A stretch of 34,974 bases of DNA, taken from NCBI GenBank assembly GCA_021808815.1, contig JAKBAT010000003.1, positions 1-34,974 on the forward strand. Reading direction: 5' to 3'. The notes under the pieces were generated by a model. It made no database searches and had not been told where the DNA came from. It worked only from the letters and a program-made list of their open reading frames with translations. Positions 9,662 to 20,544 of this stretch are shown piece after piece; the stretch's first letter is position 1, and every line of letters begins with the position of its first letter. The stretch is from Pseudomonadota bacterium. Its GTDB lineage: Bacteria; Pseudomonadota; Gammaproteobacteria; Burkholderiales; Ferrovaceae. The translations under genes were made by a program, and so were the position numbers.

Positions 9662-12600
9662 GTGAGCGATTTTTCCCCTTCCTTCGTCCATCTGCGCCTG
9701 CATTCGGAATTCTCGGTGACGGATGGCATCGTGCGCATCGAGGATGCCGTGGCGCAGGCGGTTCGGGACGGGATGGCGGCGCTGGCCGTCACCGACCTGG
9801 CCAACCTCTTCGGTTTCATCCGCTTCTACAGCACGGCGCGTGCCATGGGGCTCAAGCCCATTGCCGGGTGCGATGTATGGATTGCCCCCGAAGGCGATCG
9901 TGCGCCGGCGTCCCGGGTGTTGCTGCTCGCCCGTCGTCACGAGGGTTTCCTGGCCCTGTGCCGGCTGTTGTCCCGTGCCTGGCTGGAAGGCCAGTCCCAC
10001 GGGGTTGCCAGGATACAGCGCCAGTGGCTCGAGGAAGATGCCGCCGGACTGATCGTGCTGTCCGGGGCTGCCCAAGGTGACGTGGGGCTTGCCCTGGCGG
10101 CGGGTAACATGCCGGAAGCGCGCCTGCGACTGCAGCGCTGGCTGAAAACCTTTGGCGATGCGTATTACCTTGAAGTGCAGCGTACCGGCTTGCCGGGACA
10201 GGAGGACATGAACACGGCCACCCTGCAGATTGCGGGGGAACTCGACGTGCCAGTGGTGGCCACCCATCCCATCCAGTTTCTGCATCCCGATGACTTCAAG
10301 GCCCACGAGGCGCGCGTCTGCATTGCTGGCGGCTACCTGCTGGCCGATCCGCGTCGGCCCCGGACGTTTACCCGCGAGCAGTACTTCAAGAGCCAGGGCG
10401 AGATGGCGGCACTGTTTTCCGACATGCCGGAAGCGTTGCAGAATACCGTCGAAATCGCCAAACGCTGCAACCTCGAACTGGTGCTGGGCAAGCCCCGGCT
10501 TCCCGACTTCCCTACGCCGCCCGGCGAGACGCTCGACGATTACATGGCGCGGCTGGCGAGTGAAGGGCTTGCACGACGCCTGGAGCATCTCTATCCCGAT
10601 CCTGAATTGCGCCGGCGTGAACTGTCGACTTACCAGTCCCGTCTCGATTTTGAATGCCAGACCATCCTGCAAATGGGATTTTCCGGCTATTTCCTGATCG
10701 TGGCCGACTTCATCAACTGGGCCAAGCAGCATAACGTGCCGGTGGGGCCGGGGCGGGGGTCGGGAGCCGGTTCTCTGGTGGCCTACTGCCTGGGCATCAC
10801 CGATCTCGATCCGCTCCGCTATGACCTGCTCTTCGAACGATTCCTCAACCCGGAACGGGTCTCCATGCCCGATTTCGATGTGGACTTTTGCCAGGACGGC
10901 CGTGACCGCGTGATTGAATACGTGCGCCAGAAATACGGCACCAATGCGGTTTCCCAGATCGTGACTTTTGGCACCATGGCGGCCAAGGCGGTGATACGCG
11001 ACGTGGGGCGCGTGCTGGACCTGCCCTACAACTTCGTCGACCCGCTGGCCAAGCTCGTTCCCTTCGAAATCGGCATGACCCTTGCCCGGGCTCGCGAACA
11101 GGAACCCCAGATCAACCAGCGCGCCGAGACGGAAGAAGAGGTGGCGGAACTTCTGGCGCTGGCAGAAAAGCTGGAAGGCATTACCCGTACCGTGGGCATG
11201 CATGCTGGAGGCGTATTGATCGCGCCAGGACGCCTGACCGACTTCACGCCCCTGTATTGCCAGGAAGGCTCCGAAGCAGTCGTCAGCCAGTTCGACAAGG
11301 ATGATGTGGAGAAGGTGGGGCTCGTGAAGTTCGACTTTCTCGGGCTGCGCACCCTCACTATTCTGGACTGGACCGAACGGTATGTACGCGGCATGCCCAG
11401 GCTTCCCGGAGCGGACACTTTCAGGCTCGCGGACATCCCGCTCGACGATCCGGCCACCTATGCCCTGTTCGGTTCCGGCAACACCACGGCAGTGTTCCAG
11501 CAGGAATCGCGCACCGCCAAGGACCTGGAAAAGCGCCTCAAGCCGGATAGCTTCGAGGACATCATTGCCCTGATGGCCCTGAACCGTCCAGGTCCCTTGC
11601 AATCGGGCATGGTGGATGACTTCATCAACCGCAAGCAGGGGCGGGCCAAGGCGGAATATTTTCATCAATCCCTGGAGCCGGTATTGCGCCCCACCTATGG
11701 GGTGATCGTCTACCAGGAACAGGTCATGCAGATTGCCCAAGTGCTGGCAGGGTACACCCTGGGTGGCGCGGATTTGCTGCGCCGGGCCATGGGCAAGAAG
11801 AATGCTGCCGAAATGGGCCAGCAGCGCACCCGGTTCATCGAAGGCGCCACCGAGCGGGGCATCGCGGTCAAGCTGGCCACCCAGTTGTTCGACCTGATGG
11901 AGAAATTTGCCGAATACGGCTTCAACAAATCCCATTCGGCAGCCTATGCCCTGGTGTCCTACCAGACGGCCTGGCTCAAGGTGCATTACCCGGCAGCCTT
12001 CATGGCGGCGACCCTTTCGGGAGACCTGGACGACACGGACAAGGTGGCGGTTTTCGTGGAGGACGCACGCGCCAATGGATTGGTGATAGAGCCGCCGGAC
12101 GTGAATACCTCCCACTATCGCTTCGTGCCGGTGGACGAACGGCACATCCGGTACGGACTGGGGTCGGTCAAGGGTACCGGGGAGTCGGCAGCCCTGGAAA
12201 TCGTGCGCGCACGGGAGGCAGAGGGCCCTTTCCGGGACCTGTTCGACTTTTGCCTGCGGACCGACAAGCGCATCGTCAATCGACGCGTGGTGGAGGCCCT
12301 CATCAAGGCGGGCGCTTTCGACAGCCTGGGGGTGGAGCGCGCCACGCTCTTTGCTTCCATGGACGACGCACTCGATCTGGCAGAGCAGACCGCGCGGTAT
12401 ACCCATCAGGGCGGGCTGTTTGATGGCGAGGCGGATGCTTCTACCGTGCCCGCCGTGGGCCTGACCGAAGTCCCTGCCTGGCCGCTCAAGGAGCAGCTGT
12501 CCCATGAAAAATCGGTATTGGGGTTCTATTTCAGCGGGCATCCCTTCGCGGCCTATCGGCGCGAGGTGGAGGGATTCGCATCGCGTGCCCTGTCGGACCT

Positions 12601-13108
12601 GGTGCCGCATCCCGAACCGGTGGTGGTGGCAGGCATCGTGGCGGCAAGTCGTATCCAGCAAACCCGGCGCGGTCGCATGGGGCTCGTGACGCTGGACGAT
12701 GGCTCTGCCAAGGTGGAGGTGGTGATTTTCAGCGAGCTGTTCGACACAGTGCGTGCCCTGCTGCGGGAAGACCAGATGCTGGTGGTGGAGGGCAAGGTGG
12801 CTCTGGACCACTTCACGCAAGGCGTGCGCATGACTGCCGAAAACGTGTATGCATTGGCACAGGCACGCATCCGCTTCGCACGGGGTTTGCGCTTGTCCAT
12901 GAACGGCCAGGCGGATGCGGCCCGCCTCGCGGCACTGTTCAAACCTTATTTGCCAGGTTCCTGTCCGGTGTGGCTGCACTATGCCAACGGTGATGCCTGC
13001 TGCGATCTCGAACTGCCTCCGGCACGGCTCGATGAAGCGTTGCTGCAATCCCTCACGGCCTGGCTTACCGATGCACAGGTGCAGGTGATCTACCGTAATG
13101 GCGTCTGA
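9662..13108 (+). CDS. dnaE: DNA polymerase III subunit alpha
   Basis: 1148 aa; FVHLRLHSEFSVTDGIVRI PHP start, GPGRGSGAGSLVAYCLGITDLDPLRYDLLFERFLNPERVSMPDFDVDFCQDGR, GFNKSHSAAYALVSYQTAWLK. Confidence 0.97.
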   Translation: MSDFSPSFVHLRLHSEFSVTDGIVRIEDAVAQAVRDGMAALAVTDLANLFGFIRFYSTARAMGLKPIAGCDVWIAPEGDRAPASRVLLLARRHEGFLALCRLLSRAWLEGQSHGVARIQRQWLEEDAAGLIVLSGAAQGDVGLALAAGNMPEARLRLQRWLKTFGDAYYLEVQRTGLPGQEDMNTATLQIAGELDVPVVATHPIQFLHPDDFKAHEARVCIAGGYLLADPRRPRTFTREQYFKSQGEMAALFSDMPEALQNTVEIAKRCNLELVLGKPRLPDFPTPPGETLDDYMARLASEGLARRLEHLYPDPELRRRELSTYQSRLDFECQTILQMGFSGYFLIVADFINWAKQHNVPVGPGRGSGAGSLVAYCLGITDLDPLRYDLLFERFLNPERVSMPDFDVDFCQDGRDRVIEYVRQKYGTNAVSQIVTFGTMAAKAVIRDVGRVLDLPYNFVDPLAKLVPFEIGMTLARAREQEPQINQRAETEEEVAELLALAEKLEGITRTVGMHAGGVLIAPGRLTDFTPLYCQEGSEAVVSQFDKDDVEKVGLVKFDFLGLRTLTILDWTERYVRGMPRLPGADTFRLADIPLDDPATYALFGSGNTTAVFQQESRTAKDLEKRLKPDSFEDIIALMALNRPGPLQSGMVDDFINRKQGRAKAEYFHQSLEPVLRPTYGVIVYQEQVMQIAQVLAGYTLGGADLLRRAMGKKNAAEMGQQRTRFIEGATERGIAVKLATQLFDLMEKFAEYGFNKSHSAAYALVSYQTAWLKVHYPAAFMAATLSGDLDDTDKVAVFVEDARANGLVIEPPDVNTSHYRFVPVDERHIRYGLGSVKGTGESAALEIVRAREAEGPFRDLFDFCLRTDKRIVNRRVVEALIKAGAFDSLGVERATLFASMDDALDLAEQTARYTHQGGLFDGEADASTVPAVGLTEVPAWPLKEQLSHEKSVLGFYFSGHPFAAYRREVEGFASRALSDLVPHPEPVVVAGIVAASRIQQTRRGRMGLVTLDDGSAKVEVVIFSELFDTVRALLREDQMLVVEGKVALDHFTQGVRMTAENVYALAQARIRFARGLRLSMNGQADAARLAALFKPYLPGSCPVWLHYANGDACCDLELPPARLDEALLQSLTAWLTDAQVQVIYRNGV

Positions 13109-13120
13109 GCGTCTGAAGGG

Positions 13121-15148
13121 CTATTTGATCCGCAGTCCGGGGGTGGCGCCACTGTCGGGAGACAGCAGGTAGAGCCCGGAGCCGTCGCCTGCGGCCAGCA
13201 CCATGCCCTGCGATTCGCCAAAGCGCATTTTTCGCGGGCTCAGGTTGGCCACCATCACGGTCAGGCGTCCCACCAGCTGTTCCGGCGTGTAGGCGTGCTT
13301 GATGCCGGCAAACACGGTGCGCTGTTCCACGCCGATGTCCAGTGTGAGGCGGAGCAGCTTGTCGGCTTCGGGTACCGTGTCGGCCGCCAGGATGCGCGCC
13401 ACCCGCAAGTCGATTTTGGAGAAGTCGTCGATCCCGATGGTATCTGCCACGGGCAGCAGGTGGGCAGGTTCCGGCAGCGGTTCCGGAGCGGGTGGCGTCA
13501 GTTCCTTGCTCACGACCACCAGCGCCTCCACCTGCTTGGGGTCGATGCGGGTGATCAGATGCTGGTAAGGCCGGATGCGTCGCCCCGGCAAGGCCGCGTC
13601 GTCTGTTGCCTGGGACCAATCCAGCGCAGGAATGTCGAGAAATGCTTCGACCTTGGCTGCAAGCACTGGCAGGACCGGCTTGAGGAAAAGGGTGAGCAGG
13701 CGGAACATTTCCAGCGCACTGGTGCAGACCTGCTGTAGCGCTTCCTGCAGGGAGGGCTCCTTCGCCATGTCCCAGGGTTTTGCGCTGTCGATGAACTGGT
13801 TGGCGCCATCGGCCAGTTCCATGATTTCACGCAGGGCCTTGCCGAATTCCCGGGCATCGTAGAGCATGGCAATGGACTCGGCCCGGTCTCGGAAACGTTC
13901 CACCAGCGCTTCTGCGGCCGGATGCAGGGTGGGCGAGAGCTGGCCGTCGAAGCGCTTGCTGATGAAGCCTGCCGCGCGGCTTGCGATGTTGACGTATTTC
14001 CCCACCAGGTCGCTGTTGACGCGGGCGATGAAATCCTCGAGGTTGAGATCGAGGTCATCCATGCCGGAATTGAGTTTGGCGGCGTAGTAATAGCGCAGGT
14101 ATTCCGGGTCGAGGTGGCGCAGGTAGTTGCCTGCGGTAATGAAAGAACCCCGGCTCTTGGACATTTTCTGGCCGTTCACCGTCAGGAACCCGTGCACGAA
14201 CAGTTGCGTGGGGGTGCGGAAACCTGCGCATTCCAGCATGGCGGGCCAGAACAGGGAATGGAAATACAGAATGTCCTTGCCGATGAAATGGTAGAGCTCC
14301 ACGCGGCTGTCGGGGTTCCAGAAGGCATCGAAGTCGAGGCCCTGCGTGTCCGCGAGTTTTTTGAATGTTCCGATGTAGCCAATGGGGGCATCGAGCCAGA
14401 CATAGAAGAATTTGTTGGGCGCGCCCGGAATTTCAAAGCCGAAATAGGGGGCATCGCGGGAAATGTCCCAGTCTGACAGGCCGGCATCGAACCACTCGTC
14501 CAGCTTGTTGGCGGCTTCGGGTGGAATGGTGCCCGAGCGGGTCCATTCCTTCAGGAAGGATTCGCAGGCACCCAACCGGAAAAAATGGTGTTCTGAAGTT
14601 CTCCGGACGGGCGTTGCGCCGGAAATGGCGGACACCGGATGGATGAGGTCGGTGGGAGCGTAGGAGGCACCGCAAACTTCGCAGCTGTCGCCGTACTGGT
14701 CCCTGGCGTGGCAACGGGGACATTCACCCTTGATGAAACGGTCCGGCAGGAACATGCCGCGTACCGGATCGAACAGTTGTTCGATGGGGCGTATGTTGAT
14801 CAGTCCCGCGGTCTTGAGCCGCTGGTATATTTCGCTGGCAAAGGCCCGGGTTTCCGGCGAATGGGTGCTGTAATAGAGGTCGTGCTGAATGTGGAACCCT
14901 GCAAAGTCCTCCATGTGCTCAGCCCGGGCCTTCTCGATCATCTGTTCGGGAGTGATGCCCTGGGCCTCCGCCGCCAGCATGACGGGGGTGCCATGCGTAT
15001 CGTCGGCGCAGATGAGGTAGACCACATGTCCACGCATGCGTTGATGGCGCACCCAGATGTCGGTCTGGATATGTTCGACCATGTGACCGAGGTGGATGCT
15101 GCCGTTGGCATAGGGCAATGCGCTGGTGACTAAAAGGGTGCGACTCAT
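13121..15148 (-). CDS. metG: Methionyl-tRNA synthetase
   Basis: [37 protein letters not shown] and a C-terminal tRNA-binding domain ([12 protein letters not shown]). Confidence 0.97.
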   Translation of the reverse strand: MSRTLLVTSALPYANGSIHLGHMVEHIQTDIWVRHQRMRGHVVYLICADDTHGTPVMLAAEAQGITPEQMIEKARAEHMEDFAGFHIQHDLYYSTHSPETRAFASEIYQRLKTAGLINIRPIEQLFDPVRGMFLPDRFIKGECPRCHARDQYGDSCEVCGASYAPTDLIHPVSAISGATPVRRTSEHHFFRLGACESFLKEWTRSGTIPPEAANKLDEWFDAGLSDWDISRDAPYFGFEIPGAPNKFFYVWLDAPIGYIGTFKKLADTQGLDFDAFWNPDSRVELYHFIGKDILYFHSLFWPAMLECAGFRTPTQLFVHGFLTVNGQKMSKSRGSFITAGNYLRHLDPEYLRYYYAAKLNSGMDDLDLNLEDFIARVNSDLVGKYVNIASRAAGFISKRFDGQLSPTLHPAAEALVERFRDRAESIAMLYDAREFGKALREIMELADGANQFIDSAKPWDMAKEPSLQEALQQVCTSALEMFRLLTLFLKPVLPVLAAKVEAFLDIPALDWSQATDDAALPGRRIRPYQHLITRIDPKQVEALVVVSKELTPPAPEPLPEPAHLLPVADTIGIDDFSKIDLRVARILAADTVPEADKLLRLTLDIGVEQRTVFAGIKHAYTPEQLVGRLTVMVANLSPRKMRFGESQGMVLAAGDGSGLYLLSPDSGATPGLRIK

Positions 15149-15254
15149 CGGAAGGAATTCAGCGAAAAAGGGATTAGTGTAACAACCTCCTGCCGCAATT
15201 TCGATACTCCACTATAATCTTGCGTGATCGACCCTCCGAACGCATAAAAAGGTA

Positions 15255-16352
15255 ATGGACATGGCAATCGCAGAAAACGACTTGGAAGCGCTGGTCAAGG
15301 CGCAGGTGGATCCCAATACCGGCAAGCCCCTGGGGCGGACGAAATCCGTGCGCCAGGTCAGTGTGTCGGAGGGCGTCATCACGGTGGATCTGGAACTGGG
15401 CTATCCAGGCCGTACCCTGGGGGCTGCCGTGCGCGAAACCGTGCAAAAGGCGCTGGCAGCGCAGCCGGGCGTGAAGCAGGTGAACGTGAATATCGACTGG
15501 CGCATCAAGGCGCACGCAGTGCAAGCCGGACTCAAGCCCCTGGCGGGCATTCGCAATGTGGTGGCCGTGGCTTCTGGCAAGGGGGGCGTCGGCAAATCCA
15601 CCACCACCGTCAACCTGGCACTGGCCCTGGCAGCGGAAGGGGCACGCGTGGGCATTCTCGATGCGGACATCTACGGGCCTTCCCAGCCCACCATGCTGGG
15701 AATTCATGGCCATCCGGAAGGGGCTCCCGACGGGAAGTCCATGCTGCCGCTCGAAGGTTACGGGCTGCAGACCATGTCCGTGGGTTACCTGATCGATCCG
15801 GACCAGCCCATGGTCTGGCGGGGGCCGATGGTGACCCAGGCACTGGAACAGTTGCTGCGCGACACCCACTGGAACGACCTGGATTACCTGATCGTGGACA
15901 TGCCCCCCGGCACAGGCGACATCCAGCTCACCCTGGCCCAGAAAGTGCCCGTCACGGGGGCTGTGATCGTGACCACACCGCAGGACATTGCGCTGCTGGA
16001 TGCACGCAAGGGATTCAAGATGTTCGAGAAAGTAGGGGTCCCCATCCTGGGTGTGGTGGAAAACATGAGTACCCATATCTGTTCGCACTGCGGACACGAA
16101 GAGCACATTTTCGGGGAGGGAGGTGCTGCCCGGATGTGTGCCGACTTCGGGACGGAACTGCTGGGCGCATTGCCACTGGATATCCGCATCCGCGAGCAGA
16201 CGGATTCCGGGCATCCCACGGTGGTGGCCGACCCCGAAGGTCCCGTGACCAAAATCTACCGTGCCATTGCCCGGCGGGTGGCGCTCAAGGTGGCCGAGCG
16301 TAGTGAGGACCATGGGGCCAAATTCCCCAAGATCGTCGTGCAGAACTCCTGA
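15255..16352 (+). CDS. apbC: Mrp/ApbC-type iron-sulfur cluster carrier ATPase
   Basis: [22 protein letters not shown] deviant Walker [30 protein letters not shown]-terminal MIP18-like region. Confidence 0.95.
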   Translation: MDMAIAENDLEALVKAQVDPNTGKPLGRTKSVRQVSVSEGVITVDLELGYPGRTLGAAVRETVQKALAAQPGVKQVNVNIDWRIKAHAVQAGLKPLAGIRNVVAVASGKGGVGKSTTTVNLALALAAEGARVGILDADIYGPSQPTMLGIHGHPEGAPDGKSMLPLEGYGLQTMSVGYLIDPDQPMVWRGPMVTQALEQLLRDTHWNDLDYLIVDMPPGTGDIQLTLAQKVPVTGAVIVTTPQDIALLDARKGFKMFEKVGVPILGVVENMSTHICSHCGHEEHIFGEGGAARMCADFGTELLGALPLDIRIREQTDSGHPTVVADPEGPVTKIYRAIARRVALKVAERSEDHGAKFPKIVVQNS

Positions 16353-16366
16353 CAGGTGGATGTGAG

Positions 16367-16933
16367 ATGAGCATCAAATCGGACCGCTGGATCCGGACCA
16401 TGGCCGAGCGCCATGGCATGATCGACCCCTTCGAACCGGGACAAGTGAAGGAGATCGGGGGGCAACGCATCGTTTCCTACGGCACTTCGAGCTATGGCTA
16501 CGACATTCGTTGTTCTGACGAGTTCAAGCTCTTTACCAACCTCAATTCCACCATCGTGGATCCAAAAAACTTTGACGACAATTCCTTTGTGGACGTCAAG
16601 GCCCCGGTGTGCATCATTCCGCCCAATTCCTTCGCATTGGCCCGCACCGTCGAGTATTTCCGGATCCCGCGCAACGTGCTGACCATCTGCCTGGGGAAAT
16701 CCACCTACGCCCGTTGCGGCATCATCGTGAACGTGACCCCTTTCGAGCCCGAATGGGAGGGATATGTCACGCTGGAGTTTTCCAACACCACGCCTCTGCC
16801 AGCCAAGATCTACGCCAATGAAGGGGTCGCCCAAGTGCTGTTTTTCGAGTCGGACGAAACCTGCGAAGTGTCCTACAAGGATCGCGGCGGCAAGTACCAG
16901 GGGCAACAGGGCGTTACGCTCCCCAAGATGTAA
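16367..16933 (+). CDS. dcd: dCTP deaminase
   Basis: [29 protein letters not shown]... [52 protein letters not shown]. Confidence 0.96.
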   Translation: MSIKSDRWIRTMAERHGMIDPFEPGQVKEIGGQRIVSYGTSSYGYDIRCSDEFKLFTNLNSTIVDPKNFDDNSFVDVKAPVCIIPPNSFALARTVEYFRIPRNVLTICLGKSTYARCGIIVNVTPFEPEWEGYVTLEFSNTTPLPAKIYANEGVAQVLFFESDETCEVSYKDRGGKYQGQQGVTLPKM

Positions 16934-16949
16934 CGTCACCTGTCACGTT

Positions 16950-16977
16950 GGTTCATGGGACGAATGTCCCGTGAACC
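16950..16977. other. Hairpin downstream of dcd: GGTTCATGGGAC-GAAT-GTCCCGTGAACC
   Basis: 12-bp stem with one T/G position and a 4-nt loop; no following T tract. Confidence 0.6.
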
Positions 16978-17021
16978 TGGCATGATCCTCCCTCCGGTTT
17001 GCGCTAACCCATTGCCAGGCC

Positions 17022-17078
17022 AGCACTTGTCGGTCGTGAGCCACAGCGGGCTCATGGCCACCGACGTTCTGTCGTGCT
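17022..17078. repeat. Nested inverted repeat upstream of flhD-like gene: AGCAC..GTCGGT..TGAGCC-acagcg-GGCTCA..ACCGAC..GTGCT
   Basis: Three collinear perfect stem segments (5, 6 and 6 bp) read directly. Confidence 0.6.
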
Positions 17079-17146
17079 AATTTCTCCTTATAGTGCCGCG
17101 TGCACTCCTCTTCGTCGGGTGCGTTCACTTCAAGGAGAAGCGATTC

Positions 17147-17455
17147 ATGAGCACGCTTGGCAAGTCCATGTCGGACATCAATCTGGGCATGTTGTACCTG
17201 GCTCGCGAAGTACTGCAGCAAGACTATCATCTGGGCATGGCCAACCTGGGGATCAGCCCTGAGGTGGCGCAAACCCTGCTCTCCCTCTCCGCCGAGGAAA
17301 TCAATCGTCTGGCCCGAACGCCGTTGCTGCTGGTGGGGTTGCGCTGGCGCGGCGCCGGTGTCTGGAATTGCCTGCGCCAATATGCCATGGGGACGGCGGC
17401 AGCATTGCCCCGTGCCCTGTTGCTGGGGGAGGGTGAACTCGATCATGTCCACTAA
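17147..17455 (+). CDS. FlhD-like transcriptional regulator subunit
   Basis: MSTLGKSMSDINLGMLYLAREVLQQDYHLGMANLGISPEVAQTLLSLSAEEINRLARTPLLLVGLR; AAGGAG RBS upstream; flhC-like gene immediately follows. Confidence 0.8.
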   Translation: MSTLGKSMSDINLGMLYLAREVLQQDYHLGMANLGISPEVAQTLLSLSAEEINRLARTPLLLVGLRWRGAGVWNCLRQYAMGTAAALPRALLLGEGELDHVH

Positions 17456-18002
17456 ACGGGACCTGCAAACCGAAATCCTTCAGTATCGTAATGCGGAGCG
17501 CCTGTTTCGCCTGGGCGCGCGCGTCCCCATCGTGATGGAGATGACCCGCCTCTCGAGCTGGTTTCTGCGCAAGCTGTCACTCGAAATACGTGGGGAAGCC
17601 CCCCGCAAGGGACAGATTCCCAACTCGGACCAGTGGTATCTGCGGCGTCAGAACCATTTGCAGGCTTCCCTGTTTTGTGCCATTTACGATCGCCTCAAAC
17701 AGCAAGCCCTCCAGGAGGAGGATCCCTGTGGTTTGCTGGTATCCGCTTATGGCGAACTGGCTGCCGTGATGGAGGCAGCGGGGTTGACCCTGCAGATGTC
17801 CATCGATCGCGCCTGGTGGCTGGTGAAATCGTTGCAGATCCGCAATTTGCAACGCTCGCGTTGCCGCGTTTGTGGGGGCCGCTACCTGCAAGTCTGGGGC
17901 AAGCTGGAACGCAACTTCCTGTGCGGCCATTGCCGGGCACAGGGATACGTGCTCACGGGCGGCCGGGCCCCCCGTCAGTTGAGGCAGGAAAAGGCGGGTT
18001 GA
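17445..18002 (+). CDS. FlhC-like transcriptional regulator subunit
   Basis: ATG at 17445 overlaps flhD-like stop. RLFRLGARVPIVMEMTRLSSWFLRKLSLEIRGEAPRKGQIPNSDQWY..., zinc-type CRVC...CGHC pair. Confidence 0.85.
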   Translation: MSTKRDLQTEILQYRNAERLFRLGARVPIVMEMTRLSSWFLRKLSLEIRGEAPRKGQIPNSDQWYLRRQNHLQASLFCAIYDRLKQQALQEEDPCGLLVSAYGELAAVMEAAGLTLQMSIDRAWWLVKSLQIRNLQRSRCRVCGGRYLQVWGKLERNFLCGHCRAQGYVLTGGRAPRQLRQEKAG

Positions 18003-18010
18003 ACGGGCCC

Positions 18011-18925
18011 GTGCAACCCCTGCTGGCATTGCAAAGCCCTTCATCGTGCCTGCTGCAGGCACGCGCTCCCCTCATGGCCTGGCGAACCCTGGCAGAACTG
18101 GATCTGGGGGAAACGGAACAGGTGTTGATGCCCACGCTCGAACGCCTGGGGGGCTGGGTGCTCAACCTGCCGGGCAGGGCGGTGACGGATGTCACGGTAT
18201 TCCGCATGGCCCTCGAGGCAGGGATCGCCGTGCTGCAGGGTGGCGCCCTGCGCTCCGATCCGCCCTTGCGCGTGGCCGTTGCACTGGAAGCCGCACTGCA
18301 GGTCGTGGCGTGGCAATTGCATCCGATGCAGGTTTCCGGGGAAGGGGCTGCGATACCCTGGGGGATGTATTCATGCAGCCTGTGGGGCTGGTCGCAAGCC
18401 CATGGTGTGGATCATGTGCACTGGGCATGTCGGCCTGGGGCACCCCCTGTTCCCCTGACCGTGGCCCTGTTGGCCGGGCGTATCCTGTCTGGGGCAACGC
18501 TGGCCTGGCTGGAACAGCACTGCGCGGAAGGAGTGCAGGCCTTATGGCAAGGTGCCGGCCACGCGGGCCCGGCGGAGGACACCGGAATGTTTGCGCTCCA
18601 GGTGCAGAAGGCAGCCCGGGCGCTGGCCCAGCGGGGGCTCTGGCACCCGCAGCGGCCGCCTGGAAAGGTATGGTGCACCGGCCGGCATTATTGCCTGCTC
18701 TGGCCTCTGGCCGGCCAGGACCTGCTAAAAGAGATGCATGGCGTAACCGCGGTACCACCGGCAGCATCCCTGCCCTGGCTGGAAACCTTGCAACGGGCGG
18801 GTTGTGTGCTGGGATCCGGTGCCGGGGCGGTTGAAATGCAGATGCATCCATTGTTGGGGCGTCCTGTCCAGTCCGTGCTTGCCGGCGGGTTGCTGGAAGA
18901 GGCACTGCACACGCTATGGCCGTGA
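18011..18925 (+). CDS. TraI_2/MobH-relaxase-N-terminus-like protein, apparently degenerate
   Basis: Position between flhDC- and traD-like genes, plus WGMYSCSLWGWSQAHGVDHVHWACRPGAPPVPLTVALLAGRILSGATLAWLEQ resembling the TraI_2 domain; no clear HD motif. GTG start at 18011 is provisional. Confidence 0.5.
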   Translation: MQPLLALQSPSSCLLQARAPLMAWRTLAELDLGETEQVLMPTLERLGGWVLNLPGRAVTDVTVFRMALEAGIAVLQGGALRSDPPLRVAVALEAALQVVAWQLHPMQVSGEGAAIPWGMYSCSLWGWSQAHGVDHVHWACRPGAPPVPLTVALLAGRILSGATLAWLEQHCAEGVQALWQGAGHAGPAEDTGMFALQVQKAARALAQRGLWHPQRPPGKVWCTGRHYCLLWPLAGQDLLKEMHGVTAVPPAASLPWLETLQRAGCVLGSGAGAVEMQMHPLLGRPVQSVLAGGLLEEALHTLWP

Positions 18926-20544
18926 GGGAACTGACATGGGTGCCCTGGGTTGTTGCCCTGGCATTGGGGGAAATGGCAGGTTACGGGAGCGGTCTCGGGG
19001 GCAGGGCGGCCAGTGCCTGTACATTGCTGTGGGCAGTTCTGATTTTTCTGAGGTATATCCCTGCCCATCTGCAGCGTTGGCAGAGGGTACGGCAGTCCCG
19101 TCTGCGGTGGGTTGGGGAGGCTGCACTGGCCCGGTGGCGGCGGCACCATCCTGGACAGCGCCTTCTGGGTTACGGGTCGGTCTGGGGGACACGGGAGGCC
19201 CAACGCCTGCATCGATGGCAGGCGGGATCAACGCCTTTTGCGGGAATGTCCCCTGCCGTGCTGGCGGGACCCTCCCGTCCATTGGGGATCGAAGCCCGGG
19301 CGGGCGGCGGGCACATGCTGGTGATGGGCGCGCCCGGCACAGGAAAAACCCAGTTGTTCAAGTTGCTGGCCCTGCAGGCCATTGATGCCGGGGATGCCGT
19401 GGTCCTGCTCGACCCCAAAGGCGGGCGGGCCCTGCGCGAGAGCCTGGCTGCAGCGGCGGCCCGCGTCGGGCGTCCCTATTATCAGTTGCTGCCTGCCGAA
19501 CCGACCTTGAGCGATCGCCTGGACCTGCTCGCCAATGGCCGTGACCCTGCCGAGTTGGCAAGCCGCCTGAGCCGATTGATTCCCGCAGGTGAAAGCGACA
19601 ATGTTTTTGGGCAGTTTGCCTGGATGACCCTGCACCGTCTCGTGGGCGCTTTGCAGGCATTGGGAGAGCCGGTGACCTTGCAGTGCCTGAATGCCCACGT
19701 GGCGGATCAGGGCCAGGCATTGTGGCATCGTTTCCAGGTCCACCCGCTGCCACTGGACGGCGCCGTGCAAACGGGGCTGTCAGCGCTGGTGCAGCACGAT
19801 CCGGCACACTACCGCAAAATGGTGTTGGCGCTGACCCCAATCCTGGAAATGCTTGCGGGTGGGGCGCTGGGTGCCCTGTTGTCTCCCTCTGAGCAGGACC
19901 GGGCGACCGCCCCCGTCCGGGTCAATCTGGCCCAGATCGTGCGGCAGGGGGGTGTCCTCTATGCGGGCCTGGGTGCCTTGACCGATGTTGCCACATCCCA
20001 GGCGCTGGGAGCGCTCCTGCTGGCAGATCTCGCTGCGGTGGCCGGAGATCGTTATCGTGACGATGCGGCGGGCCCCCTTGTGCGGCTACTGGTGGACGAG
20101 GCTGCCGAAATTACCAATCCGGCGTTCATTCAGATGCTCAACAAGGGGCGTGAGTGCGGCGTGCAAGTGACATTTGCAGTCCAGACCCTGGCGGATCTGG
20201 AAGTGGCGATGGGAAGCGAAGGCGCTGCCCGGATGATGCTGGGCAATGCCGGCCATTGGATCGCATTCCGCACCCTGGATGCCGGCTCGCGCCTGGCCTG
20301 GTCCGAACGGGCTGGCCGGGTGTGGGCAAGGCTGGCGGGAAGCTCGCAACAGGCCCAGCAGGGGCAGGGGCCTGCAGGACGCCATCGCGGGCGCAGCGCA
20401 GGCCGCAGTGAGCAATTGCGCGAAGTGCCCCTGGTGCCGGAAGTGCTGTTGTCGCAGTTGCCCGACTTGCATTTCATGGGGCTACTGGAGGGACGATGCG
20501 TGGTGGGGGCGATTCCCCTGGTTCGCCGGGGGCCGGATGATTGA
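18916..20544 (+). CDS. TraD/VirD4-like conjugative coupling ATPase (SXT/TOL-type)
   Basis: Walker A MGAPGTGKTQLFKLLALQAIDAGDAVVLLDPKGG, Walker B VRLLVDEAAEITN, MLNKGRECGVQVTFAVQTLADLEVAMGSEGAARMMLGN. Confidence 0.85.
   Translation: MAVRELTWVPWVVALALGEMAGYGSGLGGRAASACTLLWAVLIFLRYIPAHLQRWQRVRQSRLRWVGEAALARWRRHHPGQRLLGYGSVWGTREAQRLHRWQAGSTPFAGMSPAVLAGPSRPLGIEARAGGGHMLVMGAPGTGKTQLFKLLALQAIDAGDAVVLLDPKGGRALRESLAAAAARVGRPYYQLLPAEPTLSDRLDLLANGRDPAELASRLSRLIPAGESDNVFGQFAWMTLHRLVGALQALGEPVTLQCLNAHVADQGQALWHRFQVHPLPLDGAVQTGLSALVQHDPAHYRKMVLALTPILEMLAGGALGALLSPSEQDRATAPVRVNLAQIVRQGGVLYAGLGALTDVATSQALGALLLADLAAVAGDRYRDDAAGPLVRLLVDEAAEITNPAFIQMLNKGRECGVQVTFAVQTLADLEVAMGSEGAARMMLGNAGHWIAFRTLDAGSRLAWSERAGRVWARLAGSSQQAQQGQGPAGRHRGRSAGRSEQLREVPLVPEVLLSQLPDLHFMGLLEGRCVVGAIPLVRRGPDD

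Noticed and set aside
17147-18002. Calling the flhDC-like pair the flagellar master regulator
   Set aside because: No flagellar genes in the window, and context with tra-like genes fits SetCD/AcaCD-type regulators equally well; left undecided, so no gene symbol given.
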